This document shows, in pieces, positions 11,170 to 20,399 of a DNA stretch of 64,000 nucleotides. The translations under genes were made by a program, and so were the position numbers. Every line of letters starts with the position of its first letter. Within the stretch, counting starts at the first letter, position 1. This stretch comes from Euglena gracilis (Eukaryota > Euglenida > Euglenophyceae > Euglenales), in NCBI GenBank assembly GCA_039621445.1, contig CP154955.1:37117123-37181122 (forward strand). The letters run 5' to 3'. The notes beneath the pieces were generated by a model that saw only the letters and a list, made by a program, of their open reading frames with translations, did not search any database and had not been told where the DNA came from.

Positions 11170-12007
11170 GTGTAAGGGTGGAGATGGGACCAGGCTGAAG
11201 TTTGCAGCCCAGTCCACCAGTCCACCTGGGGGACACCCTGGGATGTATGGGAAGCCTTTCGGTTTTGAGGTGGGTGGTAGGGAGTCCAAAACCACCCCTC
11301 CCCTCCTGGGGGGGGGTAAGGTGGTAGGGGCGTCCGGACCACCCCCCCCCCCCAGATGTTGGAAGGGGGGTCTGGACCACACCATTAGGTGTGTTCGATC
11401 CCCCCGGAGTGATTGACTGGTTTTTGGCTCCAGACCCCCTGGGGGTGCAGTCGGCCGAGATGCTGGGTGAGATACAGCAAACGGTGAGGTGAGAAGGTGA
11501 GAGGGTGATACGGCGGGAATAATGTGCAATGCCACTCAACGGTTTGCAATTGCATCGAAAGAATTCTCAAATGTTGCACAAGTTGTTGCTCAATGCACTC
11601 GCTCACAAATTCCATTGGACTCGGGAAGTGTTGGAAGGGAAAACTTCACATTAATTCCATGGGAATGAAAATCTTTTCTGATAATATTCCATTTCGGAGG
11701 AAAAACGTACGTAGTTGTCGCTCAAGATTTCCCGCGGTTTCCCATATTGAGAGATCCAGCCTTGCATGATCAATTTGAGAGGACCCTCCCCGATGATATT
11801 CTTGCTGCACGGAATCATTTGAACAAATCTTGTCAATGCATCTTCCATCACTAGGACGTGCAGTCCGGACAAAAATAACGAGAAACAAAATGACGGGGAA
11901 AAAATGACGGGAAATTTTCGATTTGGAAAAATCAATGCTGAAAGTGGTCACCAGGCGCCATTTTCACCAAAACCCTTTGATTTTTGGCCATTTCGGACAA
12001 GTGCCCA

Positions 12008-12093
12008 AGTGACCGACCCCCGGGGGGGGGGGTGAAAAGTGACTGACTGGTTTTTGAAAGACCCCCCCCCCCCGGGGAGTCGGTAGGCAATGG
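12008..12093. repeat. Partial CCAGTCAGTCACT-family element
   Basis: GACCGACCCCCGGGGGG, then GTGACTGACTGG, and an inverse end GAGTCGGTAGGCAATGG match the ends of the elements at 8,155 and 17,043. It lies in the intron between 11,169 and 12,810, which otherwise shows AT-rich DNA and C/G runs. Confidence 0.5.
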
Positions 12094-12809
12094 TATGGTC
12101 TGGACCCCCCACCCCTCTCCTTGGCAGGCTCCAAAAAATGGCAAAAAATTTTCTTCCAGCACTGCCCTCATTTTTTCCACATAATAAGTTTTCAAGAATT
12201 TTAAAGAATGAGCAATTTTGGAGTTATTTTCAATGAAAAATCAGGGATTTTTGACCAATTTTTGGCCTGGTATCTGGGCTTTTGCCAGTCTGCAAACCCC
12301 TTCAGTTTCAAGCTTGGGGGGTCCGACCCCCCCCCTCCTGTTGGGAAGCCTTCCCAAGGCTTCCCATACATCCCTGCCCCCCCCCAGGGCATAAGGTGGT
12401 AGGGGGTCCAACTCCCCCGTGAATGTTGGTAGGGGCTCCGGAACTCCTCTTTGGCTAGTTCCAAAAATAGCGGATATTTTTCTTCCGGCGTTGTGCGTCC
12501 GAAAATGCAAAAAGCCTATTTTTCTCACTTTTTAGCACATTGTGCATTTTTGATGTTTTGGTGCTTTCCACATAAAAAAAATATTTAAAGAAAAATCAAA
12601 TTAAAGAAAATCAGGTATTTTTGAACATTTCTTGAACAATTTTGGCCTGGTGTTCGGCCCTTTGACCGTCCACAGAACTGGAAATTTCCTTGGCCCCTTA
12701 CCGTTTCGATGTAGGAGGGGGGGTCCGGACCCCCCCAGGTTACCCGTACATCCCTGGGGCACCGGTTGGCAGTCAAATCCAGCCTGGAGGGGGCTCCCTT
12801 TCTGTCCAG

Positions 12810-12855
12810 CTTGAAGATGGACAACGTGACATCAAGCGAGATGACTGCCATGCAG
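12810..12855 (+). CDS. Exon of the same helical-repeat protein (exon F)
   Basis: After the acceptor CCCTTTCTGTCCAG, 46 nt encode LKMDNVTSSEMTAMQ up to the donor ATGCAG|GTGCGC. Phase fits the exon at 11,108-11,169 exactly, so exons D, E and F support each other. The next exon downstream is not secure. Confidence 0.5.
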
Positions 12856-13044
12856 GTGCGCAGCAGACAGGGTTATTGCCACAGTCCTCGGGGGCAGGGG
12901 AGAGAAATGGCAGAAAAAGAGCGCCAGTCGGAAGAGATGAAGAGGGCTAGGGACCAAATAATATACATCAGGGAGTGTCATACAAAGGAGCAAAATTCTA
13001 CACGTGTAGTGAAGAACCCAATCTTCAGTCAGGGTGGACCGAAG

Positions 13045-13424
13045 TAAACCCCCCCTCCAAATAATAACCCCCTCCCCCGAGGATCAATTTCAGCTTCACA
13101 AATGATAAACCTCCCTCCGACAGCCGTGAAGGCAAAGGGATAAAATGAGGGGAAAATCAGCACAAATATTGTAAAAAATCTCAAAAATGGGTGCGATTGG
13201 TGCAAAAAAAAAACCGTGTCAAAGGAGTGTCCATTTCCTCGAAAAGGCCCAAAAATATCAAAAATGTGACCATCAGAGCCTGTTGAGGCGTTTTTGTGCC
13301 GATTTTTGACTTTTAAAATTTTGCCCAAATAATAAACCCCCCAAATAATAAACCAAAACCCCCCCTGGACCCATTTCGAGTGTCCAAATAGTAAACCGGT
13401 GGGGTTTATTATTTGGGAGGTAAA
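13045..13424. mobile_element. Inverted-repeat element with CCAAATAATAA word
   Basis: The left end TAAACCCCCCCTCCAAATAA and right end TTTATTATTTGGGAGGTAAA are inverted repeats, and CCAAATAATAAACC recurs near the right end. About 380 bp, non-coding. Related words occur at 2,040-2,060. Confidence 0.6.
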
Positions 13425-13498
13425 TGGTTCTCTTCATGGGCCCAAATGAAATGTGTTTGCTGGTTCAAATAAAATGTGTTTGCTGTTTCCTCCATCAG

Positions 13499-13620
13499 CG
13501 AGCCCAACCCGTATGCACATTCGCAGCTGCAGAGTCTCTTGGAGCGGGCTCGGTCGCCTCAAGTGTCGACCACCTTCCTTGTGCTCAGCGCTGTTGCGGT
13601 CATCCACATGCTTGCAGTTG
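13499..13620 (+). CDS. Candidate exon, possible helical-repeat segment
   Basis: Downstream of TTTCCTCCATCAG a frame encodes PNPYAHSQLQSLLERARSPQ followed by a hydrophobic helix (TTFLVLSAVAVIHMLA). The phase does not match the exon at 12,810-12,855 directly, so a small exon may be missing or the acceptor differs. The 3' end is approximate; CAA|GTGTCG is one possible donor. Confidence 0.35.
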
Positions 13621-13834
13621 TTTCTTCTCACAGAGGACCCGAGGACAGAAGCCCTTGTGTTTGGCTGTAAATGAAAGTTCCAAAGCACCACCCTGGCATA
13701 GAATCACTGCTGTTTGGGTTAGCTTCTTTGGCGCCCCTGGAGAGCGGGAAAGAAACCACCTCTGATTGTTATTCCAAGCAATTGTATGGTCGCGGTCCCC
13801 AAGTCTCCCGCTACGCCATGCACTGGATATGCAG

Positions 13835-13898
13835 ACCCCAGTATGGTGTTTGAGGTGCTCTACGCAGTCCTCGTTTTTAACTACGTGTTGGATTTTAG
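13835..13898 (+). CDS. Candidate exon, hydrophobic helix
   Basis: This lies between GGATATGCAG and the donor GATTTTAG|GTGTGA. It encodes PSMVFEVLYAVLVFNYVLDF, an aromatic hydrophobic helix. It could be a membrane segment or a HEAT helix. Product not recognised. Confidence 0.35.
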
Positions 13899-13955
13899 GT
13901 GTGACACAGGCGAGACCTCAAAGATGTGTGTCATCCACTCTGTCAAAGTTGCAAG

Positions 13956-14081
13956 TTTCCAGTTTTCTTCGCTTCTTTTTCTCAACGCAAAAATGGCTGG
14001 CTTTTCTACATATTTCACACCCACGTTTTCTATTTCGGTGGTGGTGGGAAAAGAGGACAAACGTTTGCTTTCCACTGCCAG
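13956..14081 (+). CDS. Candidate exon, product not recognised
   Basis: Starting after GTTGCAAG (or seven bases later after TTTCCAG) and ending at ACTGCCAG|GTGTCT, the frame encodes a segment with FSSLLFLNAKMAGF and SISVVVGKEDKRLLSTA. With the GCAAG acceptor it is in frame with 13,835-13,898. The sequence to 14,216 has another coding-like patch (FQIPQALLTTGPEYPGFL) in a different frame. Confidence 0.35.
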
Positions 14082-14708
14082 GTGTCTTTGAGTTTCAAAT
14101 CCCTCAAGCTCTCCTCACCACTGGCCCAGAGTATCCAGGGTTTTTGCATATTGTCGTCAAAAAGGATCACAATCTAACATTAGTACAACCTGAAAAACAC
14201 AATCTGCGTGAATAGTGTGAACCCATTCCTATCGAATTTGTGATACCGCAACGCAAACAAATGAAAGGAATAAAGACATTTTTGCGCCATACAACAAAAA
14301 GCTTTTGTGTCCGTGACCCCAGGACAACGAGCAAAGGATTAACAGGGTTGAAAATGATGCACACAAGGGGCAGGGAGAAACGGGAATCCCGGATACCCTA
14401 CGGGTGCTGTGGAGATTGGACCCCCACTGGGTGTTGGGTCAGCGAAGCACAAGAAATCAGTAAAGAACAAAATAAACAAAATAAAAGGCTTGCAATCCAA
14501 AACAGGCAGATGCATCAAGGCGAGTTCACCCCCAACGTTTTGAACCTTGAACACCAGATCCTGAAAGAGGAAAAAAGCGACTCACAAACCTGACTTCTTC
14601 TGGACGGCTCGGATTGTATTTACTGGAAGTTTTCTTCTCCTGGCAATCCACAAATGCCTTCCAGTGTCGCGAAAATGACTGTCTCGGAAACCCTCCCTCC
14701 TCCCCCAG

Positions 14709-14846
14709 TGTCACAGATCTGCGAACCCACCACGTTGGCACCCAGACAGTCCCTTTCTATCGCCACTACGCCATCTTTGGCCGCCACGTGCTCTTTCCTC
14801 CTGGCCAGATGGTGAAGCTCATTGACATGGGATCCTACAGGACAAG
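14709..14846 (+). CDS. Exon, beta-rich segment, product not recognised
   Basis: This is a clean 138-nt exon between the acceptor CTCCTCCCCCAG and donor GGACAAG|GTATGC. Only one frame is open throughout, and it has good codon use (VTDLRTHHVGTQTVPF; FGRHVLFPPGQMVKLIDMGS). The peptide looks like beta-strands rather than the helices of its neighbours, so it may be a different domain or gene. No family recognised. Confidence 0.5.
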
Positions 14847-15017
14847 GTATGCTTTCTGCAAAGATGGTGATATTGCTGCGATTGAACAAGAACAGCGTTC
14901 AATTGTCCTTCTCAAGTCGGCTGGGAACAGTTGTAAATCCCCCCCAAAATCAGACCTCCTGCGCGATTTTTGGACAATCCAAAAACAGACCCCCCCCCTA
15001 AAATTATGGAAATGCCC

Positions 15018-15447
15018 CAAGCAGGCTTCTGCTTTGAGGGATTGCAGTACCTCCCCAGCGGGGGGGGGGGGGGGCTGGACTGCAGCTAGAACAAATTTGG
15101 CTAGTGGGATTTCTAGCAGACCCCCCCTGGGGGGGGTCTGCTAGCAGGGCTAGCCAGTGGAAATTTTTGGAAACTGGCGCGAAGCGCCGGAAATTTTTTG
15201 GGACCCCCAAAATGGCCAAAAATGCCCGTTTTTGGCCATTTTTTGGGAATTTTTTGGAACAAAATCAGCCAAAACCCTATTAAAAACCTCATTTTCACCT
15301 CGGCGCGCAGCGCCGGAGGAAAATTTTTTTTCAGATGGGGGACCCCCGGACCCCCCCGGACCCCCCCGGGCTACTCCATTTTTTCAAGTGTCTAGCCGAT
15401 TGGCTAGCCAGTACCCCCCCCCCAGGGGTCCTTAAGCAAAAGCCTGG
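15018..15447. mobile_element. Inverted-repeat element, CTAGCC family, copy 1
   Basis: It runs from about GCAGGCTTCTGCTTTGAGGG to ...CCTTAAGCAAAAGCCTGG (inverted ends). It is filled with CTAGCC/GGCTAG words beside C/G runs, and carries two hairpins GGCGCGAAGCGCC and GGCGCGCAGCGCC next to AAATTTTT. Its relative at 56,158-56,550 lies in the opposite orientation. Non-coding. Confidence 0.65.
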
Positions 15448-15782
15448 CCCCCCCAAAATAGATGATTTTATAAATAAAAAATGAAAATAGATTAATTTAT
15501 TTTTATTTTTATCTGTTTAAATGTGTTTAAGTTGGTACCTTTTGAGACGTGCAAAAACCCATCCTTTTTGAACTAGTTTTGGACCTCCTGCGAGAAAGAT
15601 TTTTTCAGAAATCCAAAACGTAGACCCCTCCCCCAAATTAGACTCCCTTTGGGTTTTTCAGCAACCCAAGCAACAGACCCCAGATTTTATGTTGGGAGGC
15701 TGGTATCGGCCAAGATTTGTCAGAAATGGGTTACCAACAGTGTTTAAACGTTTAATTATTTTCCATACGATGCAAGGTTCAG

Positions 15783-15876
15783 TCCTGTGGAAATCGATGT
15801 GTTTGTTGTTGAGTCACCCCTGCAAAAGTGTCAGGGAGGTCGGAATGTCGAGGGCACTGAGGGCACTGAAGGACTG
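15783..15876 (+). CDS. Candidate HEAT-like exon, possibly GCN1-type
   Basis: Between GGTTCAG and the donor GGACTG|GTGAGC the frame encodes a helix pair with LLLSHPCKSVREVGMSRALR. The S-P-C-x-S-V-R-E core is a classic HEAT pattern. Joined by GT-AG to 17,259 the frame continues into another long helical stretch. The spacing from V-R-E to the following A-x-x-L-W motif is close to what I remember for the middle of GCN1 (the ribosome-associated activator of eIF2-alpha kinase GCN2). The acceptor is weak and a second frame is also open, so the call is tentative. Confidence 0.38.
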
Positions 15877-16545
15877 GTGAGCCTGTGAGGCTTTCCCCAA
15901 TGGTCAGGTTTGCCAACGAGGTAGATTTAGCTCCAGGGAATTGCTCAAGTGGGACCCCACCCACTTTGTCCCCCTGGGGGGGGGGGGCAGGGTGGCCAGC
16001 CACCAGCTTTTTTCCAGCCAGCACCTCCCAGCCGGGGTGCCGACCCTCCCCCCCCTCTCCGGGGTCGAGTGGTAATAAAGCTGCCGCAGCGGCAAAGCCG
16101 GGCTGGACCAAAAGAAATTTGAAAAGGGGTTCAAAAATGGCTGAAAAACGGCCACTTTGGGGACTTTTTTGGGGGTTTTCACCTCAAAAAAATTAGGCTG
16201 AAAAATTCATCAGTGGCTTTCTTTGTGGCCGGGCTCAGGAGGTTTCCGTGGTCCAGTGCAGTGACCCACATGGTCAACCACAGCCTCTTTCACTGTTCGC
16301 CATACCGTGCTTGACACTGTCGACTTCGCTGCCCGCTGCACTGCACTGTAAACGATCTGACGATGGACACCTGGATGCAGATAAAACGATATGGATGGCA
16401 CTGCCCAACCCCCTTACTCACCCCAGGTTGGCAGCAGGCTTTTCCGCATTCCACCCTGCCCCCCCCCCCCCGGGCTTGGGTAGCCGTGGGCAGATGGGCG
16501 GCGGCCGGTTGGGTCCTGTCCGCCAGGTCTCACCGTGGGGCCGGC

Positions 16546-16577
<32 letters not shown>

Positions 16578-16976
16578 TGCGCCTGCGCCTGTGCGCCTGT
16601 GCGAGCACGCACAAGGCGTGTGCGTGTATGATACCACCACAATATTGTTCCTCAGATGGTGTCAAAGATAGTTTTACAAAAAGCAAGTACACATTCTGTT
16701 ACTCCTGGGCGACGATTGATGAACTGACGAGTCACCCTAAAGAAAAGCTGCTCGTGCTAAACAGGGAATTGCTTATTATTTCTTCTCGGCTGAAAAAGGG
16801 TTGCTAGCTGGACCCATCCACCCTAGGGGGTGGAGGTCCTGGGAGGTGGTTCGAACTCGGCTGCTGGGTTGGACCCTGCTGGGACACAAAAACAGGCAAG
16901 CAGCCCAAATTACAGCTGTTCGCACCCAGGCTTCCCAGTGATTCGTCCCTCGCATCCCAGGCGGGTAGGGGGCCCA

Positions 16977-17039
<63 letters not shown>

Positions 17040-17174
17040 ATACAATTTTTTACCGACCCCCGGGGGGGAGGGGGGTGTCACACCACTTTTCGAAAAACCA
17101 GTCAGTCACTTTTTTCGGGAAGCCAGTCAGCCACCTACCTCCCGGGGGGTCGGCCGGTGCAAAAGCAATTGTCT

Positions 17175-17249
<75 letters not shown>

Positions 17250-17258
17250 GTCCGGCAG
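15877..17258 (+). other. Candidate intron with microsatellites and an embedded element
   Basis: It starts GTGAGC and ends CCGTCCGGCAG. It contains a GT run (16,543-16,570), two long AC runs (16,979-17,038 and 17,176-17,247) and the CAGTCACT element between them. No gene seen. Confidence 0.35.
16979..17247. repeat. (AC)n microsatellite split by an inserted inverted-repeat element
   Basis: About 29 AC units are followed by the element at 17,043-17,171 and then about 36 more AC units. The element is a shortened CCAGTCAGTCACT-family copy with ends CAATTTTTTACCGACCCCCG and ...AAAAGCAATTG. The simplest reading is insertion into a pre-existing AC tract. Confidence 0.8.
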
Positions 17259-17472
17259 GCACCAGGTCCACCCCACTGCCAAGTCGGTGCTGCAGATGGC
17301 GTATTTCTACACAATGTGGGTGGACGAGCAGCAGCTCGATGACCGGGCGCGGGCGCTGTGGCGGTGGTGCTTCCGCCCAGACTTCATGGCGCTGCCCCCG
17401 CTGGAGGCGCTGCGGCGCTTCGCCGAACACTTCCGGGCCGAGGTGCCGGAGTTCGCCGCGTCTGAACCCCAG
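17259..17472 (+). CDS. HEAT-like exon, possibly GCN1-type
   Basis: After CCGTCCGGCAG, 214 nt are open in a strongly GC3-biased frame and encode about 71 residues of amphipathic helices (VLQMAYFYTMWVDEQQLDDR, then ARALWRWCF and LEALRRFAEHF). A donor CCCCAG|GTGGCC follows. The D-x-x-x-x-L...A-x-x-LW pattern and its distance from the previous exon suggest a GCN1-like HEAT array. Alternative: another large helical-repeat scaffold. Confidence 0.5.
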
Positions 17473-17585
17473 GTGGCCCGGACACCAATTGGCGCTTTGC
17501 TTTCAGGCAAGGCACATTTTGGTGGCCTTCTTCACAAATCATTAAGAACGGTGCTTTTGAATAATGGTTGTTGTTGATGATGCAG

Positions 17586-17601
17586 GGGAACGGCCCATCG
17601 A
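17586..17601 (+). CDS. Possible 16-nt microexon
   Basis: GTTGATGATGCAG|GGGAACGGCCCATCGA|GTAAGTC has both splice sites at full consensus around only 16 nt. It follows the exon ending at 17,472. If real it adds five codons and shifts phase; it could instead be chance. Confidence 0.25.
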
Positions 17602-17979
17602 GTAAGTCTTTTTTTAAAACAAAGGTTTTGGTTTTTTAGGCAAGGAAACATGGCACGAACCCGGGACCCATCCCACCCCCTCTCACGTCTCCCCCGGACC
17701 TTCTCCCAAAATTCCCCTGCCTCCCCCTAAGCCTAATCCTAATCCAGGACCTGTGTCAAACCTACACCCTGTCATCTCCTGATATTTCACCATGCACAGA
17801 ATGGACATGTATATATAATATACATCTACAAATGAACCTCATGGTTTCAACCAGCCTCAATGGGTTTATCGCCATTCCGTTTGCTTGCTTCTTCTCTCTG
17901 TTTCATCTGCAATCAAAAGTATTCCAAAAGATCACTCAATCGTTTCCCACTCCTGCTTTCAACAGTCATCGCCTCTCAG

Positions 17980-18120
17980 GTGCAGAAGTTAGACAACGTG
18001 CGACATTATATTGTCCCTTCCAAACGAGATGTGCAACGTGTAGCCACTGCATTAACAGACACACATGATTTTCATTGGCAACAGATGCCCGTGCACGATG
18101 CTGGCTCAAAACCAACATGA
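17980..18120 (+). CDS. Candidate terminal exon with stop codon
   Basis: The acceptor CATCGCCTCTCAG leads into an open frame (VQKLDNVRHYIVPSKRDVQR; VATALTDTHDF...) ending at TGA 18,118-18,120. The peptide is helical and charged. It would make a plausible last exon of the plus-strand gene; no poly(A) signal was identified. Confidence 0.4.
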   Translation: MQKLDNVRHYIVPSKRDVQRVATALTDTHDFHWQQMPVHDAGSKPT

Positions 18121-18871
18121 GCTGGAGATGCCTCTCTTCTGCAAATTTATTTTTTGTTGTTTTCAGGGAAACGCAACACAAATGGGCATTGGCAGCTATT
18201 TTTTTTTGCTACGAGGAAAAATGTGAACAGGTTTTTGTGCACAGTTTTGCTTGAGCAGTTTGCCATTCCTAAAATACTGGCAAAAATCAGCCATTTGAGT
18301 TTGTGCTTCGCTTTTTTACATTCTGAACACGGACATAAACACTTCTTTTAGAAATGATGGCTTTGAGCGCCAGAATGTGGTTCACCCCAGTTCCTCCCCT
18401 TAACCAGGTTTTGAATACGCTGAATACGCTGAGCTCTTAATGGGACATGCATAAAATGGAAGGCCAAAAAGACTAGCGTTGCAAATTTCGCGCAATGCAT
18501 AATCTACAAATTACACTCTTGCAATCCACGGTGACTTTCAGCGATTTAACGGTATTTTCTGAAATGTTAATGAAATGTCAACCCCCCTACACCCCATACC
18601 GTTTTCCACCCAAAGTCCCTGGGTTTCGGGCCCACAAAAAGACGCTGGCGTGTGGAAAAACACTCATTTTGGGCCCAAAAACAGTTTTTACGGGTCCGGG
18701 AGACCAAAAAAAACATCGTTTCGGACAAAATATTTTTCGATTTTTCTGCCTTTTTTGACCCGTTTTTGACCCAGAGTCAATGGTTAGGCGGCCAAAAGCC
18801 GGGCGCTGGGGGGGGGGGGGCGAAAAAAGCTCATTTTTGGGCTCAAAAACAGGTTTTCTGGGCCCGGGAGG
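18121..18871. repeat. AT-rich spacer, then a host dispersed repeat interrupted by DIRS-A
   Basis: 18,121-18,560 shows no gene. From about 18,600 the sequence (GGGTCCGGGAGACCAAAAAAAA...CATCGTTTCGG) belongs to the dispersed repeat that also forms the spacer at 23,566-23,776 and a region near 56,580-56,740. The DIRS-A insertion point lies at CCCGGGAGG, just before 18,872. Confidence 0.55.
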
Positions 18872-19060
18872 TCGTACTCCCTCGAGGCAAGCCGAAAAGG
18901 GAGGAAGGGACACCGAGGGCGAGGCACAAAGACATTGCGAGGCCATGCCTTTCTCGCCGGCGGTTTGCTGTGTGATTATTTGCTGCGCTGGGTTAGGAGG
19001 CCTCGCTTAGTGCCGCCTCGCCGGAGTTGGCTGCAATGTCTCCAACGTGGCGACCATGGG
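18872..19060 (-). repeat. DIRS-A right inverted terminal repeat
   Basis: It contains GCCGGCGGTTTGCTGTGTGA and CGCCGGAGTTGGCTG, shared in inverse form with the left ITR at 23,424-23,565, plus an outer extension of about 75 bp (CGAGGCAAGCCGAAAAGG...) that is repeated in complement inside the ICR. Confidence 0.75.
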
Positions 19061-19159
19061 GCTGTCTTTTTCCCTGGGGGTCCCCCCCTCTGCCCCCCTG
19101 GTCCCCATCTTCTGACCGAGGGCGTTTGACGACAAATTTTCGTCTGTGGGTGGGGGGGT

Positions 19160-19270
19160 CGGGCTCACAGTGTCTTTGTGCTTCGCCCTCGGTGTCCCGT
19201 CCTCCCTTTTCGGCTTGCCTCGAGGTAGTACGAGACACCTCGGGCTCCGCACTTTGCCATTGTGAGGCCA
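19160..19270 (-). repeat. DIRS-A internal complementary region (ICR)
   Basis: On the plus strand, TCTTTGTGCTTCGCC...GGCTTGCCTCGAGGTAGTAC abuts GACACCTCGGGCTCCGCACT. The first half complements the right terminus and the second half the left terminus. The YR frame stays open through it. Confidence 0.75.
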
Positions 19271-20256
19271 GATTGTGCACTAAAAAAAGGGGGGCCAGGG
19301 CATTCTCCAAAGAACCTTGGGCACCAAGTCTTTGATAGTGTGCTGTGAAAGCCTCCACCCCTTTCCACTGACCAATTTCACAAACTTCTTGGGCAGAAAG
19401 GCCCAATTTTTTGAGCAAACCAACCCCTGCCCCTCTGGTGGCGTGGGGTCCCCAACCTGGGGGGGTACCCCCTGTTTGGTTAAAAAATCTTTGGTGATAG
19501 AAGCAATGGTGTCTCCCTTAATGGCTTTATAGGAGGGTTTTAACGTAATTAAGAGGGGGCCACCAGGTTTCATAAAGAAACGTGTTGCTGCCACATAAGC
19601 CATCATTAAATGAAAGGGACTGATTTGGAGGCACTGGGGAATGGAGACAACTCGCTCCCACTTGTGGAGGTTTTGCCCTTTACGTTTACTTTTTATGTAG
19701 GGTGCCCCCCCCCAACACACTGGTGGTTCTTTGGACCTGTGCCAAATCAGAACTTCCGTATAAACAGACGATTCGTGAGCAGAAAATGAGTTCTGTACGC
19801 GATGTACATATATCGGAGGGCAGGGGGGACTGTGCCAGCCCCAGGAGGATTGGGAGGGGATCCCAGAATGCACCATATTTATCCAGGTTTTGGTTCCAAA
19901 GCCTTTTGTAAGGTGCCAACATGGTATGGAACCTCAGGCCCCCAAAGCCAGGGATCAATAGCATAGCACTGTACGCATTGCGTGCTTGGGCCTTTGAAAA
20001 TTGAAACAGTTGAATTAAAGCGTCAACCACTTGGTCAGTGGTGGCTTCATGGGGGGGGTACCCCCATTTTGTCCAGAATTGCCCATAAAAGCGTAAAAGC
20101 GCTTTGATAACGCTTTAAACTGGAGATTCTGCCCAGGAAATCGTTAATGGTTGAATTTTGTACTTGTTTCCTCTCCAAAATTTTCCTGAGCAAATTATGC
20201 AAAGCAGAGGGCCACCTGGGGGGTGGCATTTTTTCCCCGTTGCAATTGGTAAACAT
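19271..20256 (-). pseudogene. DIRS-A tyrosine recombinase (broken)
   Basis: Minus-strand frames give a DIRS-type YR in pieces. Box I is read at about 19,745-19,790 as IVCLYGSSDLAQVQR; the usual catalytic Arg before SSD is Gly here, while the plus-strand sister copy has Arg (LYRSS). The second box HATRGAGVGLLKKLGL (about 19,400-19,440) and the tyrosine segment IGQWKGVEAFTAHYQRL (about 19,330-19,385) are present. At least two frameshifts separate them. The C-terminal frame continues through the ICR to 18,993. Confidence 0.75.
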
Positions 20257-20399
20257 ACCCTTTTAAGGGGGATTTTCAAGCAGGGGGTCCCTGGAACTTT
20301 CATTTTTATTAACTGGGACCACCATTTGGCTGAATCCCGGTAGGGGGTGACCATCAAAACTTTGGCCTGTGGAAGCATTCTTAATCTGGGGAGAAATTT

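Noticed and set aside
16535-17342. Frames with poly-Val/Cys or poly-Thr/His
   Set aside because: Translations of AC/GT microsatellites.
18872-19233. A separate 360-bp inverted-repeat element beside each DIRS-A copy
   Set aside because: Its inner half is the complement of the outer terminus and abuts the complement of the other terminus, so it is the ICR plus right ITR of DIRS-A, not an independent element.
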